NCBI GenBank assembly: GCA_902803675.1
Contig: CADCQZ010000287.1
Coordinates: forward strand, 1-8,339
Length of the DNA: 8,339 nt
Direction: 5' to 3'
DNA from: an uncultured Eubacteriales bacterium
GTDB lineage: Bacteria > Bacillota_A > Clostridia > Christensenellales > Aristaeellaceae
The position numbers were made by a program, and so were the translations under genes. The first letter of the stretch is position 1. Each line of letters begins with the position of its first letter. This document shows positions 1-6,054 of the stretch, one piece after another. Below the pieces are notes generated by a model that saw only the letters and a list, made by a program, of their open reading frames with translations, ran no database searches and had not been told where the DNA came from.

Positions 1-428
1 GGGATGAGGGACGTGTCACACAGGCTGCCGGCGGTCTCGATGAGCACGGTCACCCGGCGCTCCTCCGCCAGGCGCACCGCCGGGGACAGGAAATAATAGA
101 TATCGTCCGGCGTCATGCCCTCAAAGCGCAGGATCACGTAAGGCACCCCCGCGGCGGAGGCGCTCTCCACCAGGCTCAGGGCCCCCTCCGGGTCCGTCTC
201 GTTGGTCACGGCCCCCGAAGTCACCGCCGTCACGGTGAGATGCCGGTTCACCAGCTTCCGGCGGGACGCGGCCGAAACGCCGGGGCGGAAGAGGCTGTCG
301 GCGTGGAGGCGCTTTTCATTCAGGGGGTCGTGGATCTCAAAGCCGTCGAAGCCGTAGGCCACGGCGGTCTCGCACCAGTTCAGGAACGATCTTCCCGGCA
401 CGTCCCGGGTAGAGAATACCAGCTTCAT
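1..428 (-). CDS. Xylose-isomerase-like TIM-barrel protein (sugar phosphate isomerase/epimerase family), C-terminus off window
   Basis: About 142 residues from the N-terminus are visible; the reading frame is open to the window edge, so the C-terminal half is missing. Start is the ATG at 428-426; no other start codon exists between it and the upstream in-frame stop, and only a weak GGACGG-type ribosome site precedes it. The protein begins MKLVFSTRDVPG and shows alternating strand/helix TIM-barrel units: a GFDGFEIHD strand near residue 27-35, a VPYVILRFEG strand near 95-105 and VTVLIETAG near 127-135. In the AP-endonuclease-2/xylose-isomerase-like superfamily, glutamates at such strand ends bind a divalent metal, so E32 and E131 are candidate ligands. 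It follows the LeuA-like gene by 51 nt on the same strand and probably shares its T-box-controlled transcript. Substrate unknown; an isomerase, epimerase or aldolase-like role is possible. The superfamily call is fairly safe, the reaction is not. Confidence 0.7.
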   Translation of the reverse strand, partial: MKLVFSTRDVPGRSFLNWCETAVAYGFDGFEIHDPLNEKRLHADSLFRPGVSAASRRKLVNRHLTVTAVTSGAVTNETDPEGALSLVESASAAGVPYVILRFEGMTPDDIYYFLSPAVRLAEERRVTVLIETAGSLCDTSLI

Positions 429-479
429 ATCATCCGTCCGGCGCCGTATCCCAGGCGCCCTCCCCTTTCAAATCCCTTG

Positions 480-1847
480 TCAGTTCCCCTCGTAGACGAT
501 CTTGTTGAGGGCGTTGATGTAGGCCCGGATGCAGGCGCCGATGATGTCCGGCGAGATGCCCGTGCCGGCGTAGAGCCTGCCCCCGTCCCGCAGGCGTATC
601 ACGGAGCTGCCCAGGGCTTCCCGGCCCTCGGTGATGGCCTGGATGCGGAACTCGTCCAGCTCATAATGGCAGCCCACCACATTCTCGATGGCCTTGAAGG
701 CCGCGTCGATGGGGCCGTCCCCGCTGCTGACCCCCAGGAGGGTCTCCTCCTCCCGCCTCAAAGTCACCTGCGCCATGGCGGTCACGCTGCTGCCGGAGGA
801 CACCATGTAGCTGACCACATGGTAGCTGGAAGGCACCTGCATGCTGGCCGCGGCGATCAGGGCGTCCAGCTCCCGGGCGCCGATGGAGTCCTTGGTGACC
901 ATGATGCGGCGGAACTCCTCCTCCACCCGGCCCAGGTCCTCCTCGCTCAGGGTATATCCCAGCTTGCGGGCGCCGTTCTTCAGGTCCGTCAGGGTGGCGG
1001 CCTGGTCCAGATAGACGCTGTCGTCCTCCTGGTACAGGGCGGTCTCCGCGATCCCCGGATCGGTCAGGCCCTCCACCAGCTGCGCGAAGCGCTTCTCATC
1101 CAGGGCGGTCCTTAAGCCCAGCTCCTCGCCCTTCCTGGCCAGCACCTCGCACAGCGTGAGGGGGCTCAGAGCCCCATCCGTCAGGGCGGACTTCACGCCG
1201 TCCGCCCCGGCCCTTAAAGCTTCCAGGGCGCAGGCGGCCGCCATGTGCATGCCGTCGCTGATGGACGCGATGAGGCTGAGCCCGGGCCGCTTCACGCGGC
1301 GCACCCAGTCCGCCCAGTCTCCGGGCAAAAGGGTGCCGGCGTCGTCGCACAGCGTCACGGTGCCGCACCCGGCCCCCGCCGCCGCGTCGATCGCCCGTGT
1401 CAGAAAGCTCTCCTCGGCGCGGCTGGCGTCCAGCGCCGTCCACTCCACGTCATCGCACAGGGCTTTCGCGGCCTTCACGGTGTCCGCGATCAGGTTCAGC
1501 ATCGCGTCCTCTTTAAGGTGGCTCACATACTCCATCTGCACCGTGGAGGCGGGCAGCACCACCCGCAAACGGGGATGCTTCGCCTTTTTGACGCACTCGA
1601 AGGCCGCCGCGGCCTCATCGGGCGACGAAACGGGCACGGACAGGGGCATGTCCCCCGCCAGGTCGGAAAAGGTCTCGCCGATGATGGCGCCGTCCTGCCT
1701 ACCATGCAGGGCGTCCAGGTCCATCGCGCTGATGCCGGCGCCGCGCAGTTCCTCCACCAGACGGGCCTGTTCCCGGAAGGAGGGATGCCGCCCGCCGGGC
1801 CGGTAGCTCGTTTCGATCGAAGTATCCGTGATGATGACTGTCCTCAT
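480..1847 (-). CDS. LeuA-like protein: degenerate DRE-TIM barrel plus LeuA allosteric domain
   Basis: 455 residues. Start is the ATG at 1847-1845 with a perfect AGGAGG five bases upstream; the frame stays open further upstream but that part lies inside the T-box leader. Residues 1-280 resemble the 2-isopropylmalate/homocitrate synthase TIM barrel; 340-455 form a clear LeuA regulatory (dimer) domain with SSYHVVSYMVSSG, GDGPIDAAFKAIE and a final GTGISPDIIGA then AYINALNKI. In functional LeuA the first strand carries DTTLRDGEQ and a later strand H-x-H-N-D. Here these read DTSIETSYR (residues 8-16) and A194-S-I196-S-D198, and the NG-x-GER-x-GN metal/active-site loop is replaced by LTDGALSP (222-229). 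Thus the metal-binding Asp, both His and the Asn/Glu loop are gone. Length is below that of LeuA (about 510). Likely not a 2-isopropylmalate synthase; perhaps a leucine-responsive regulatory or scaffold protein, or an enzyme with different chemistry. Family assignment is strong, function unknown. Confidence 0.85.
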   Translation of the reverse strand: MRTVIITDTSIETSYRPGGRHPSFREQARLVEELRGAGISAMDLDALHGRQDGAIIGETFSDLAGDMPLSVPVSSPDEAAAAFECVKKAKHPRLRVVLPASTVQMEYVSHLKEDAMLNLIADTVKAAKALCDDVEWTALDASRAEESFLTRAIDAAAGAGCGTVTLCDDAGTLLPGDWADWVRRVKRPGLSLIASISDGMHMAAACALEALRAGADGVKSALTDGALSPLTLCEVLARKGEELGLRTALDEKRFAQLVEGLTDPGIAETALYQEDDSVYLDQAATLTDLKNGARKLGYTLSEEDLGRVEEEFRRIMVTKDSIGARELDALIAAASMQVPSSYHVVSYMVSSGSSVTAMAQVTLRREEETLLGVSSGDGPIDAAFKAIENVVGCHYELDEFRIQAITEGREALGSSVIRLRDGGRLYAGTGISPDIIGACIRAYINALNKIVYEGN

Positions 1848-1852
1848 AGCCG

Positions 1853-1858
1853 CCTCCT
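1853..1858 (-). promoter_or_regulatory. Ribosome binding site of the LeuA-like gene
   Basis: Read on the minus strand this is AGGAGG, separated by five bases from the ATG at 1847. It decides the start of the LeuA-like gene, since the longer open frame upstream runs through the terminator and antiterminator of the T-box leader. Confidence 0.9.
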
Positions 1859-1880
1859 CAAATTGACCGCCGCGTGTTTC

Positions 1881-1918
1881 AAAAAACATCCCCGCGGCAG
1901 ATACGCGCTGCCGCGGGG
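1881..1918 (-). terminator. Intrinsic terminator of the T-box leader
   Basis: On the minus strand an 11-bp perfect stem, CCCCGCGGCAG with CTGCCGCGGGG, encloses a 7-nt loop and is followed three bases later by six T. It ends 28 bases before the AGGAGG of the LeuA-like gene. It is the regulated terminator of the T-box; the CACCC at the base of its 5' arm is complementary to GGGTG of the T-box sequence, giving a possible extra competing pairing. Confidence 0.92.
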
Positions 1919-1935
1919 TGATCATATCGGTATGA

Positions 1936-1949
1936 CCACGGTACCACCC
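1936..1949 (-). promoter_or_regulatory. T-box antiterminator core
   Basis: Minus-strand GGGTGGTACCGTGG matches the conserved T-box sequence (usual form AGGGTGGNACCGCGG) with one change, GTGG for GCGG. The preceding ACAC gives CACGG, which can pair with CCGTG around the exposed bases, the expected shape of the antiterminator bulge that holds the tRNA acceptor end. Confidence 0.9.
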
Positions 1950-2138
1950 GTGTTGCCTTGTTTGAAGGCCTCTCATTCGCCATGGATCACGGCATGACCC
2001 GGGCTCCCTTACTTATATCCGTTCGGGGAGCCTGCTCCGGCAGGAGACCGCCCGCAGTTCCCCCGCCGCCTCGCACCGCCCGGCGGCTCTCTTGAGGGGG
2101 ATCGTCTGAGGGCGTAGTGCCATCGACGCATTGGGTGA

Positions 2139-2167
2139 AGTATAACAATCCCGCAAAAACTTGTCAA
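2139..2167 (-). promoter_or_regulatory. SigA-type promoter of the T-box/LeuA-like transcript
   Basis: On the minus strand a consensus -35 TTGACA (2167-2162) is separated by 17 bases from a near-consensus -10 TATACT (2144-2139). Transcription would begin near 2132, just before Stem I of the T-box. A run of seven A on the same strand (2199-2193) lies about 26 bases upstream and might act as a weak UP-like element. Confidence 0.85.
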
Positions 2168-2234
2168 CCGTTTCCCCGCGCCGAAATTGTGCTTTTTTTG
2201 CTCCTCAGATCCACCGTCCTTCGCGCGATATTTA

Positions 2235-2264
2235 TTGCGCCGCCCGCCGCGGGCATGATATAAT
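2235..2264 (+). promoter_or_regulatory. Extended -10 promoter of the six-gene operon
   Basis: Consensus -10 TATAAT (2259-2264) preceded by TG one base upstream (2256-2257), which is an extended -10. The best -35 is TTGCGC (2235-2240) with an 18-base spacer, weak beyond TTG, as is common for extended -10 promoters. Predicted start is near 2271, giving a short leader of about 23 bases before the GTG start of the first gene. It points away from the T-box promoter, with about 67 bases between the two -35 elements. Confidence 0.8.
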
Positions 2265-2293
2265 CAAATATCTGTTGACCGGGGGGAGATACC

Positions 2294-2791
2294 GTGACCG
2301 CTGAGGAAGCCCTTCATACGGCCCGCGCGCTGCTTGACGCGCCCACGCCCCTTAAAAGGGACTGCGGCCGCCTGTGCGGCCGGATATGCTGCCGGCCGGA
2401 CGAGACCGGCAAGGGCGGCATGCTCCTGTTCCCCGGGGAGGAAGCGCTCTACGACCATGATCCGGATTTTGAGGTGACGGGCTGCGATGACATCCCCTCC
2501 GGGCGCCTCGTCACCTGTTTGAAGCCCTGCGCCCGGGAGAAAAGGCCCCTGAGCTGCCGGCTGTTCCCCTTATGGCCGGGGGCGGACGGGAAAGCGAAGT
2601 CAGACCGCCGGGCCGCGGGCACCTGCCCCCTCTATCCCGGCGGAAGGGAGGCGCTCTCGCCCGATTTCGTCCGCGCGGCGGATGAGGCGGCGGCGATCCT
2701 TCTGAAAGTCCCGGAGCACAGAGAATTCCTCGAAGCGGTGGACAAGAGCGTATCCGACGGCCTGAAGGCCCTTGATCTTTGGGAGGTATGA
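2294..2791 (+). CDS. YkgJ-like cysteine-cluster protein (putative zinc/iron-chelating domain)
   Basis: 165 residues, starting at a GTG behind the purine-rich GGGGGGAGA at 2281. Cysteines are arranged as in the YkgJ family: C24-x3-C28-x3-C32-C33 at the N-terminus, then C64, C75-x3-C79, the signature RPLSCRLFP around C88, and C111 in GTCPLYP. A GMLLFPGEE stretch (42-50) sits where related proteins have a conserved loop after the first Cys group. There is no signal peptide or membrane segment, so it should be cytosolic. Family members are thought to bind metal or an Fe-S cluster, but the role of this one is unknown. It is the first gene after the promoter and ends one base before the methyltransferase start, the two probably being translationally coupled. 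The ribosome site of the next gene lies inside its last codons. The family call is good; no substrate or partner can be named. Confidence 0.75.
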   Translation: MTAEEALHTARALLDAPTPLKRDCGRLCGRICCRPDETGKGGMLLFPGEEALYDHDPDFEVTGCDDIPSGRLVTCLKPCAREKRPLSCRLFPLWPGADGKAKSDRRAAGTCPLYPGGREALSPDFVRAADEAAAILLKVPEHREFLEAVDKSVSDGLKALDLWEV

Positions 2792-2792
2792 C

Positions 2793-4019
2793 ATGACGTT
2801 CACTCAGGAGAAGTGTTCCATCGAAAAGATCATGCGCCCCGGCGTGGAGGGCCGCCTGATCCTGGGCGACGGCACCCGGCCGCCCGAGGAATACAGGGGG
2901 AAGGTGCAGTGCGTGTACATCGACCCGCCCTTCAACACGGGCAGGACTTTTGGCTTACGCGCCTGCGTGGGCGCCGCGGAGTACGAGAAGGGCATCGGCT
3001 CCCTGACCCTGGACGCCTATGAGGACAGGTACCCGGACCGGGAGAGCTACCATCAGCTGCTGGAAAAGCTCGTCATCGCCGCCCGGGACCTGCTCACGGA
3101 CTCGGGATCCTTCTTCCTCCACCTGGACCAGCGGGAGGCGCCCTACGGCCGCCTGATCGCGGACAGGGTCTTCGGGGAGAACAACTTCGTCAATGAGATC
3201 GTGTGGGCCTACCAGAGCGGCGGGCGCAGCATGAAGCGCTTCTCCGCCAAGCACGACACTATCTTGTTTTACCGCCGCAGCCGCGCCCATTTCTTCGACA
3301 TCACCGGCGCGCCCGTGCCCCGCAGCACCCACCGGCACAACCACATGAAGCGCCAGGTGGACGCCAACGGCCGCAGCTACCGCACCATCCGCAGCGGCGG
3401 GAAGACCTACACCTACTATGACGACGACCCGGTCTATCCCGGCGACGTGTGGACCGACGTGAGCCACCTGCAGCAGAAGGATCCCCAGCGCACGGGCTAT
3501 GACACCCAGAAGCCCGTGAGCCTTCTCCGGCGCATCTTCGCCTGCACCACCCGGCCGGGGGACCTGACCGCGGACCTGTGCTGCGGCAGCGGCACCGCCG
3601 CCGTGGCGGCCCTGGGGCTGGAGCGGAACTTCCTGGCCATGGACACATCCCCCCTGGCGGTGGCCGTCAGCCGCAAGCGCCTCACCGAGGCCGCCCTCAC
3701 CACCCAGTGGCAGTGCGGCGTGCCCGGGGCGGGCATCACCGCCGAGATCATCCCCGGCATCGGCTTCCACGAGATCATCCTCACGGGGTACGATCCCGGG
3801 CCCGGCCCCTTAAAGCCGGGGCTGGACAGCGTGGACGCCTGGGCCGTGGGCTTTATACGGGACGGCATGTTCCAGACCCACGACCTGTTCTGCCGCACCC
3901 GGCCCGCGCCGGAACTGAACACCTCCCTGCTCCTGCCCCAGCTGAGGGGCAGCGTGGGGATCCTCACGGTGGACGCCATGGGCCGGCCCGCCGTGTGGCG
4001 CGTGAGCGAGGAGATCTGA
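2793..4019 (+). CDS. Orphan site-specific DNA methyltransferase, beta class (N6-adenine or N4-cytosine)
   Basis: 408 residues. I chose the ATG at 2793 because GGGAGG lies six bases upstream and the previous gene stops at 2791; an in-frame TTG seven codons earlier is less likely. The catalytic motif IV is IDPPFNTG (43-50). It comes before the AdoMet-binding motif I, DLCCGSGTA (261-269), preceded by GYDTQKP and LLRRI, the order expected for beta-class amino-methyltransferases of the N6_N4_Mtase family, like type III Mod subunits. The region between, about 130-235, should contain the target recognition part. The usual Phe of motif I (FCGSG) is Cys. About 110 residues follow the motif I/RKRL region and form a C-terminal extension I do not recognise. 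No restriction endonuclease or translocase gene is nearby, so it is probably an orphan, acting in epigenetic or regulatory methylation of unknown sequence. The next gene starts two bases after its stop. Confidence 0.88.
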   Translation: MTFTQEKCSIEKIMRPGVEGRLILGDGTRPPEEYRGKVQCVYIDPPFNTGRTFGLRACVGAAEYEKGIGSLTLDAYEDRYPDRESYHQLLEKLVIAARDLLTDSGSFFLHLDQREAPYGRLIADRVFGENNFVNEIVWAYQSGGRSMKRFSAKHDTILFYRRSRAHFFDITGAPVPRSTHRHNHMKRQVDANGRSYRTIRSGGKTYTYYDDDPVYPGDVWTDVSHLQQKDPQRTGYDTQKPVSLLRRIFACTTRPGDLTADLCCGSGTAAVAALGLERNFLAMDTSPLAVAVSRKRLTEAALTTQWQCGVPGAGITAEIIPGIGFHEIILTGYDPGPGPLKPGLDSVDAWAVGFIRDGMFQTHDLFCRTRPAPELNTSLLLPQLRGSVGILTVDAMGRPAVWRVSEEI

Positions 4020-4021
4020 CC

Positions 4022-5395
4022 ATGGACTTTACCCTCGCCGGCGGGGCCCGGTATCTTGCCAACGGATCCCTGCGCCTGACGGATGACGGAAAAATGCGCC
4101 TGCCCCGGGGCCCGGCCGTGCCCCATCCCGCGCTTTTCCGCCCTCCGGAGGGCTTCTCCCTCTCAAAGCGGGGGGACCCCACGGAAAGCGGCGTGATGAC
4201 CTTCACCTATACGGGCGCCGTGAGCGGCGCCGATGTCACGATCGAAAGGGAACTGTTCCTGTCGATGTGGGACACGCGCCTGATCTGCCAGCGCCTCACC
4301 TTCACCGCGGACAGGGACTGCCGCCTCGGCTTTTGCGCCGGTGTGGATCCCGGCGGGCAGGACGGCTGCCGCCTGCGCGGGGATGAGACGGCCCTGTGCC
4401 TGGAACAGGATCTTGATAACGGCTCCGTCGCGGCCGCCGCCGCGCGCTTTCCCTTTCCCGTCCGCGACGACCGGGGGGACGGCAGCGCCGCCTGTTTTAT
4501 TGATCTTAAGGCCGGGGAACCGATGTATCTTGACATGGCCGGCGCCGTGGTCACCGGGCCAAAGTCATCGGATCCCGCCCGCGCCGCTCTGGAATTGACA
4601 AGGCGCGTCCCGGGATGGGACTGGCACCTGAAGACCCACCAAAGGCTCTACGGGGACCTGTTCGGGCGCACCCGGGTGAGCGTGAAGAACGCCCCGGAGA
4701 TCGGGCGGGCCCTGGACATCGCCCGGTACCGGCTGATATGCCTGGCCCCCGGGGACGATCAAAACGGCATCACGCCCGGCGCGGACGCTTTCGATCCCGG
4801 GAAGGAGGATTATTTCCTCTCCGGGGACGGCTTCCCCGCCATGACCTTCTACCTGCTCAACCTGCCCAGGGCGGCGGAAAGGATCCTGAGGTACTGGACC
4901 TTATCCGCCCTTGACGCCGGGGAAGGCGCGCCCCTTGACAAGGCCGCGGCGATCTCCGGGGAGCTGACGCGCTGCGCCCTCATCACGGGGGACACGTCCC
5001 TCATCCGCGGGGGCGGCGCGGAGCTCATCGGGAAGACCGCCGGAAGGATCTTCGCCCGGTATGCCGAAGTTTCCTCTTCCCCCTTCCCCCGCGCGGGCGC
5101 CGTGCTCACCGCCGCGGCGGACCTGAATTCCCGATACGGCACCTGCCCGGAGGACCTCGAGAGCGCCTACCGCGCCCTGGCCGCGTCCTGGGGGAAGGAT
5201 CCCGAGCCCCGGGGCAGCGCCGATACGCCGGAGGACGAGGCCGGGAAACTGTATGACGACCTGGTCACCCGTATCCTCGGCCTCACGGTCAGCGAGGACG
5301 GGCCCGATTTTTCAGGCGAAGTGCCCCCCGGCTGGGGGGAAGTGAACCTGCCCCTGACCGTGCGGGGCAGGACCTACCGCGCCCGCCTGACCTGA
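4022..5395 (+). CDS. Compact glycoside hydrolase family 65-like protein, probably without phosphorylase activity
   Basis: 457 residues from the ATG at 4022, two bases after the methyltransferase stop; the open frame extends upstream only as a shadow of that gene. Residues 1-190 look like the beta-sandwich N-domain of GH65 (maltose/kojibiose phosphorylase type), with an IERELFLSMWDTRLICQRLTF segment near 75. From 199 come WDWHLKTHQRLYGDLF, RTRVSV and ALDIARYRLICLA, matching the GH65 linker and first helices of the alpha/alpha barrel. YFLSGDGFPAMTF (264-276), then RILRYW, aligns with the GH65 WDTE-x-F loop but lacks the Trp-Asp-Thr-Glu residues. The tail VPPGWGEVNLPLTVRG (434-449) resembles the short GH65 C-domain. 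At about 60% of the usual length (750 or more), most of the catalytic barrel, including the general acid, seems missing. It may bind a carbohydrate or have another role. GH65 kinship is moderately certain, function unknown. Confidence 0.65.
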   Translation: MDFTLAGGARYLANGSLRLTDDGKMRLPRGPAVPHPALFRPPEGFSLSKRGDPTESGVMTFTYTGAVSGADVTIERELFLSMWDTRLICQRLTFTADRDCRLGFCAGVDPGGQDGCRLRGDETALCLEQDLDNGSVAAAAARFPFPVRDDRGDGSAACFIDLKAGEPMYLDMAGAVVTGPKSSDPARAALELTRRVPGWDWHLKTHQRLYGDLFGRTRVSVKNAPEIGRALDIARYRLICLAPGDDQNGITPGADAFDPGKEDYFLSGDGFPAMTFYLLNLPRAAERILRYWTLSALDAGEGAPLDKAAAISGELTRCALITGDTSLIRGGGAELIGKTAGRIFARYAEVSSSPFPRAGAVLTAAADLNSRYGTCPEDLESAYRALAASWGKDPEPRGSADTPEDEAGKLYDDLVTRILGLTVSEDGPDFSGEVPPGWGEVNLPLTVRGRTYRARLT

Positions 5396-5412
5396 AAAAA
5401 GAGAGGAGACAT

Positions 5413-6054
5413 ATGACCGAGCTTGCCATGGACACCTGGGAACGCCGGGACATCTACCGCTTTTTCTCCGCCTTCCGGGACCCCTTCTGGTCTGTCACGT
5501 GCGAAATGGATGTGACGGACCTGAAGACCTTCTGCCGGGACAGGGGGTATTCCTTTTACCACACGATGATCTATCTGAGCACCTGTGCCTGCTCTGAAGT
5601 GGAGGAGATGCTCATCGGCGTGAGGGACGGCCGCCCCGTGCGCTATGACGGGCGCGACCCGTCCTTCACCGATATCCGGCCCGGGGAAAGGTGCTTCCGC
5701 ATCATCACCCTGCCCTTTGACCGGGACCTTAAAAAATTCCTTGAAAACTGCCGCCGGGCCGCCGCGGAGCAGAAGGGATTCATCGACATGGAGAAGGAGC
5801 GGGACGACCTGATCTTTTTCTCCTGCCTGCCCGGCATCCCCTACACCGCCCTCAGGGGCGAGCCGGGGAACGACCCCCATGACAGCGCCCCCCGCATGAC
5901 CTGGGGGCAGTACTTTTTAAAGGACGGCCGCCTCAAAATGCCCTTCACCCTGGAAGTCAATCACGCTTTTCTGGACGGGCTCCACGCCGGCGAGTTCTTC
6001 GCCCGCTTAAGGGAGCTCCTTAACGCTCCGGAGGACCTTGAGCCATGCCCGTGA
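5413..6054 (+). CDS. Chloramphenicol-acetyltransferase-fold acyltransferase (CAT-like)
   Basis: 213 residues, close to the 210-220 of classical trimeric CAT enzymes. The ATG at 5413 follows GAGGAGA at a five-base distance. The N-terminus MDTWERRDIYRFF and the YSFYHTMIYLST stretch match the CAT pattern. The catalytic region is VNHAFLDGLHAGEFF, with H184 in the position of the CAT catalytic His and D188 in that of the structural Asp; the residue before the His, usually a second His, is Asn. S137 in FFSCLPGIPYTAL corresponds to the conserved active-site Ser, though the usual Trp after Pro is Gly. The active site thus looks intact, so acetyl-CoA dependent O-acylation is plausible. Neighbours are not resistance genes and no mobile element is seen, so chloramphenicol is not necessarily the substrate. 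Its end overlaps the next gene by ten bases. Confidence 0.82.
   Translation: MTELAMDTWERRDIYRFFSAFRDPFWSVTCEMDVTDLKTFCRDRGYSFYHTMIYLSTCACSEVEEMLIGVRDGRPVRYDGRDPSFTDIRPGERCFRIITLPFDRDLKKFLENCRRAAAEQKGFIDMEKERDDLIFFSCLPGIPYTALRGEPGNDPHDSAPRMTWGQYFLKDGRLKMPFTLEVNHAFLDGLHAGEFFARLRELLNAPEDLEPCP

Larger units (their letters stand above)
1881..2132 (-). promoter_or_regulatory. T-box leader riboswitch, probably tRNA-Leu responsive
   Basis: A transcribed leader between the minus-strand promoter and the LeuA-like gene. In transcript order: Stem I with paired CCCCC/GGGGG arms, an AGAGAG bulge (2092-2087) and a distal loop GGCGGTGCGAG (2080-2070); a hairpin with arms GGCTCCC and GGGAGCC (2032-2002) whose loop holds ATAAGTAA, resembling Stem II; a small hairpin GCCTT-CAAAC-AAGGC (1969-1955), likely Stem III; the T-box GGGTGGTACCGTGG (1949-1936); and the terminator. 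The discriminator-pairing UGGU would match an ACCA tRNA end, i.e. discriminator A as in tRNA-Leu. The specifier is less certain: CTG at 2057-2055, directly after GAA, or CTC at 2046-2044 in the next internal loop; both are leucine codons. By analogy with known T-boxes, uncharged tRNA would stabilise the antiterminator and allow read-through under amino acid starvation. Confidence 0.9.

Noticed and set aside
240..1115. Plus-strand open frame over the left end
   Set aside because: It is the antisense shadow of the LeuA-like and isomerase-like genes, with low-complexity translation.
1848..1976. N-terminal extension of the LeuA-like gene to an upstream in-frame start
   Set aside because: The extra codons lie across the antiterminator and terminator of the T-box leader, and a perfect AGGAGG marks the ATG at 1847.
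2955..3770. Long open frame on the minus strand inside the methyltransferase
   Set aside because: Its composition is Gly/Ala/Val-rich with no domain, typical of an antisense shadow of a high-GC gene, and the plus-strand frame has clear methyltransferase motifs.
2793..4019. Restriction-modification or phage-defence system
   Set aside because: No nuclease, helicase, specificity subunit, integrase or phage gene is present; neighbours look like ordinary chromosomal genes.
3578..4021. N-terminal extension of the GH65-like gene
   Set aside because: It overlaps the methyltransferase in another frame over motif I and the C-terminal region; the ATG at 4022 directly follows the methyltransferase stop, as in a coupled operon.
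5413..6054. Acquired chloramphenicol resistance gene
   Set aside because: Composition matches its neighbours, there is no mobile element, and several residues differ from classical resistance enzymes.
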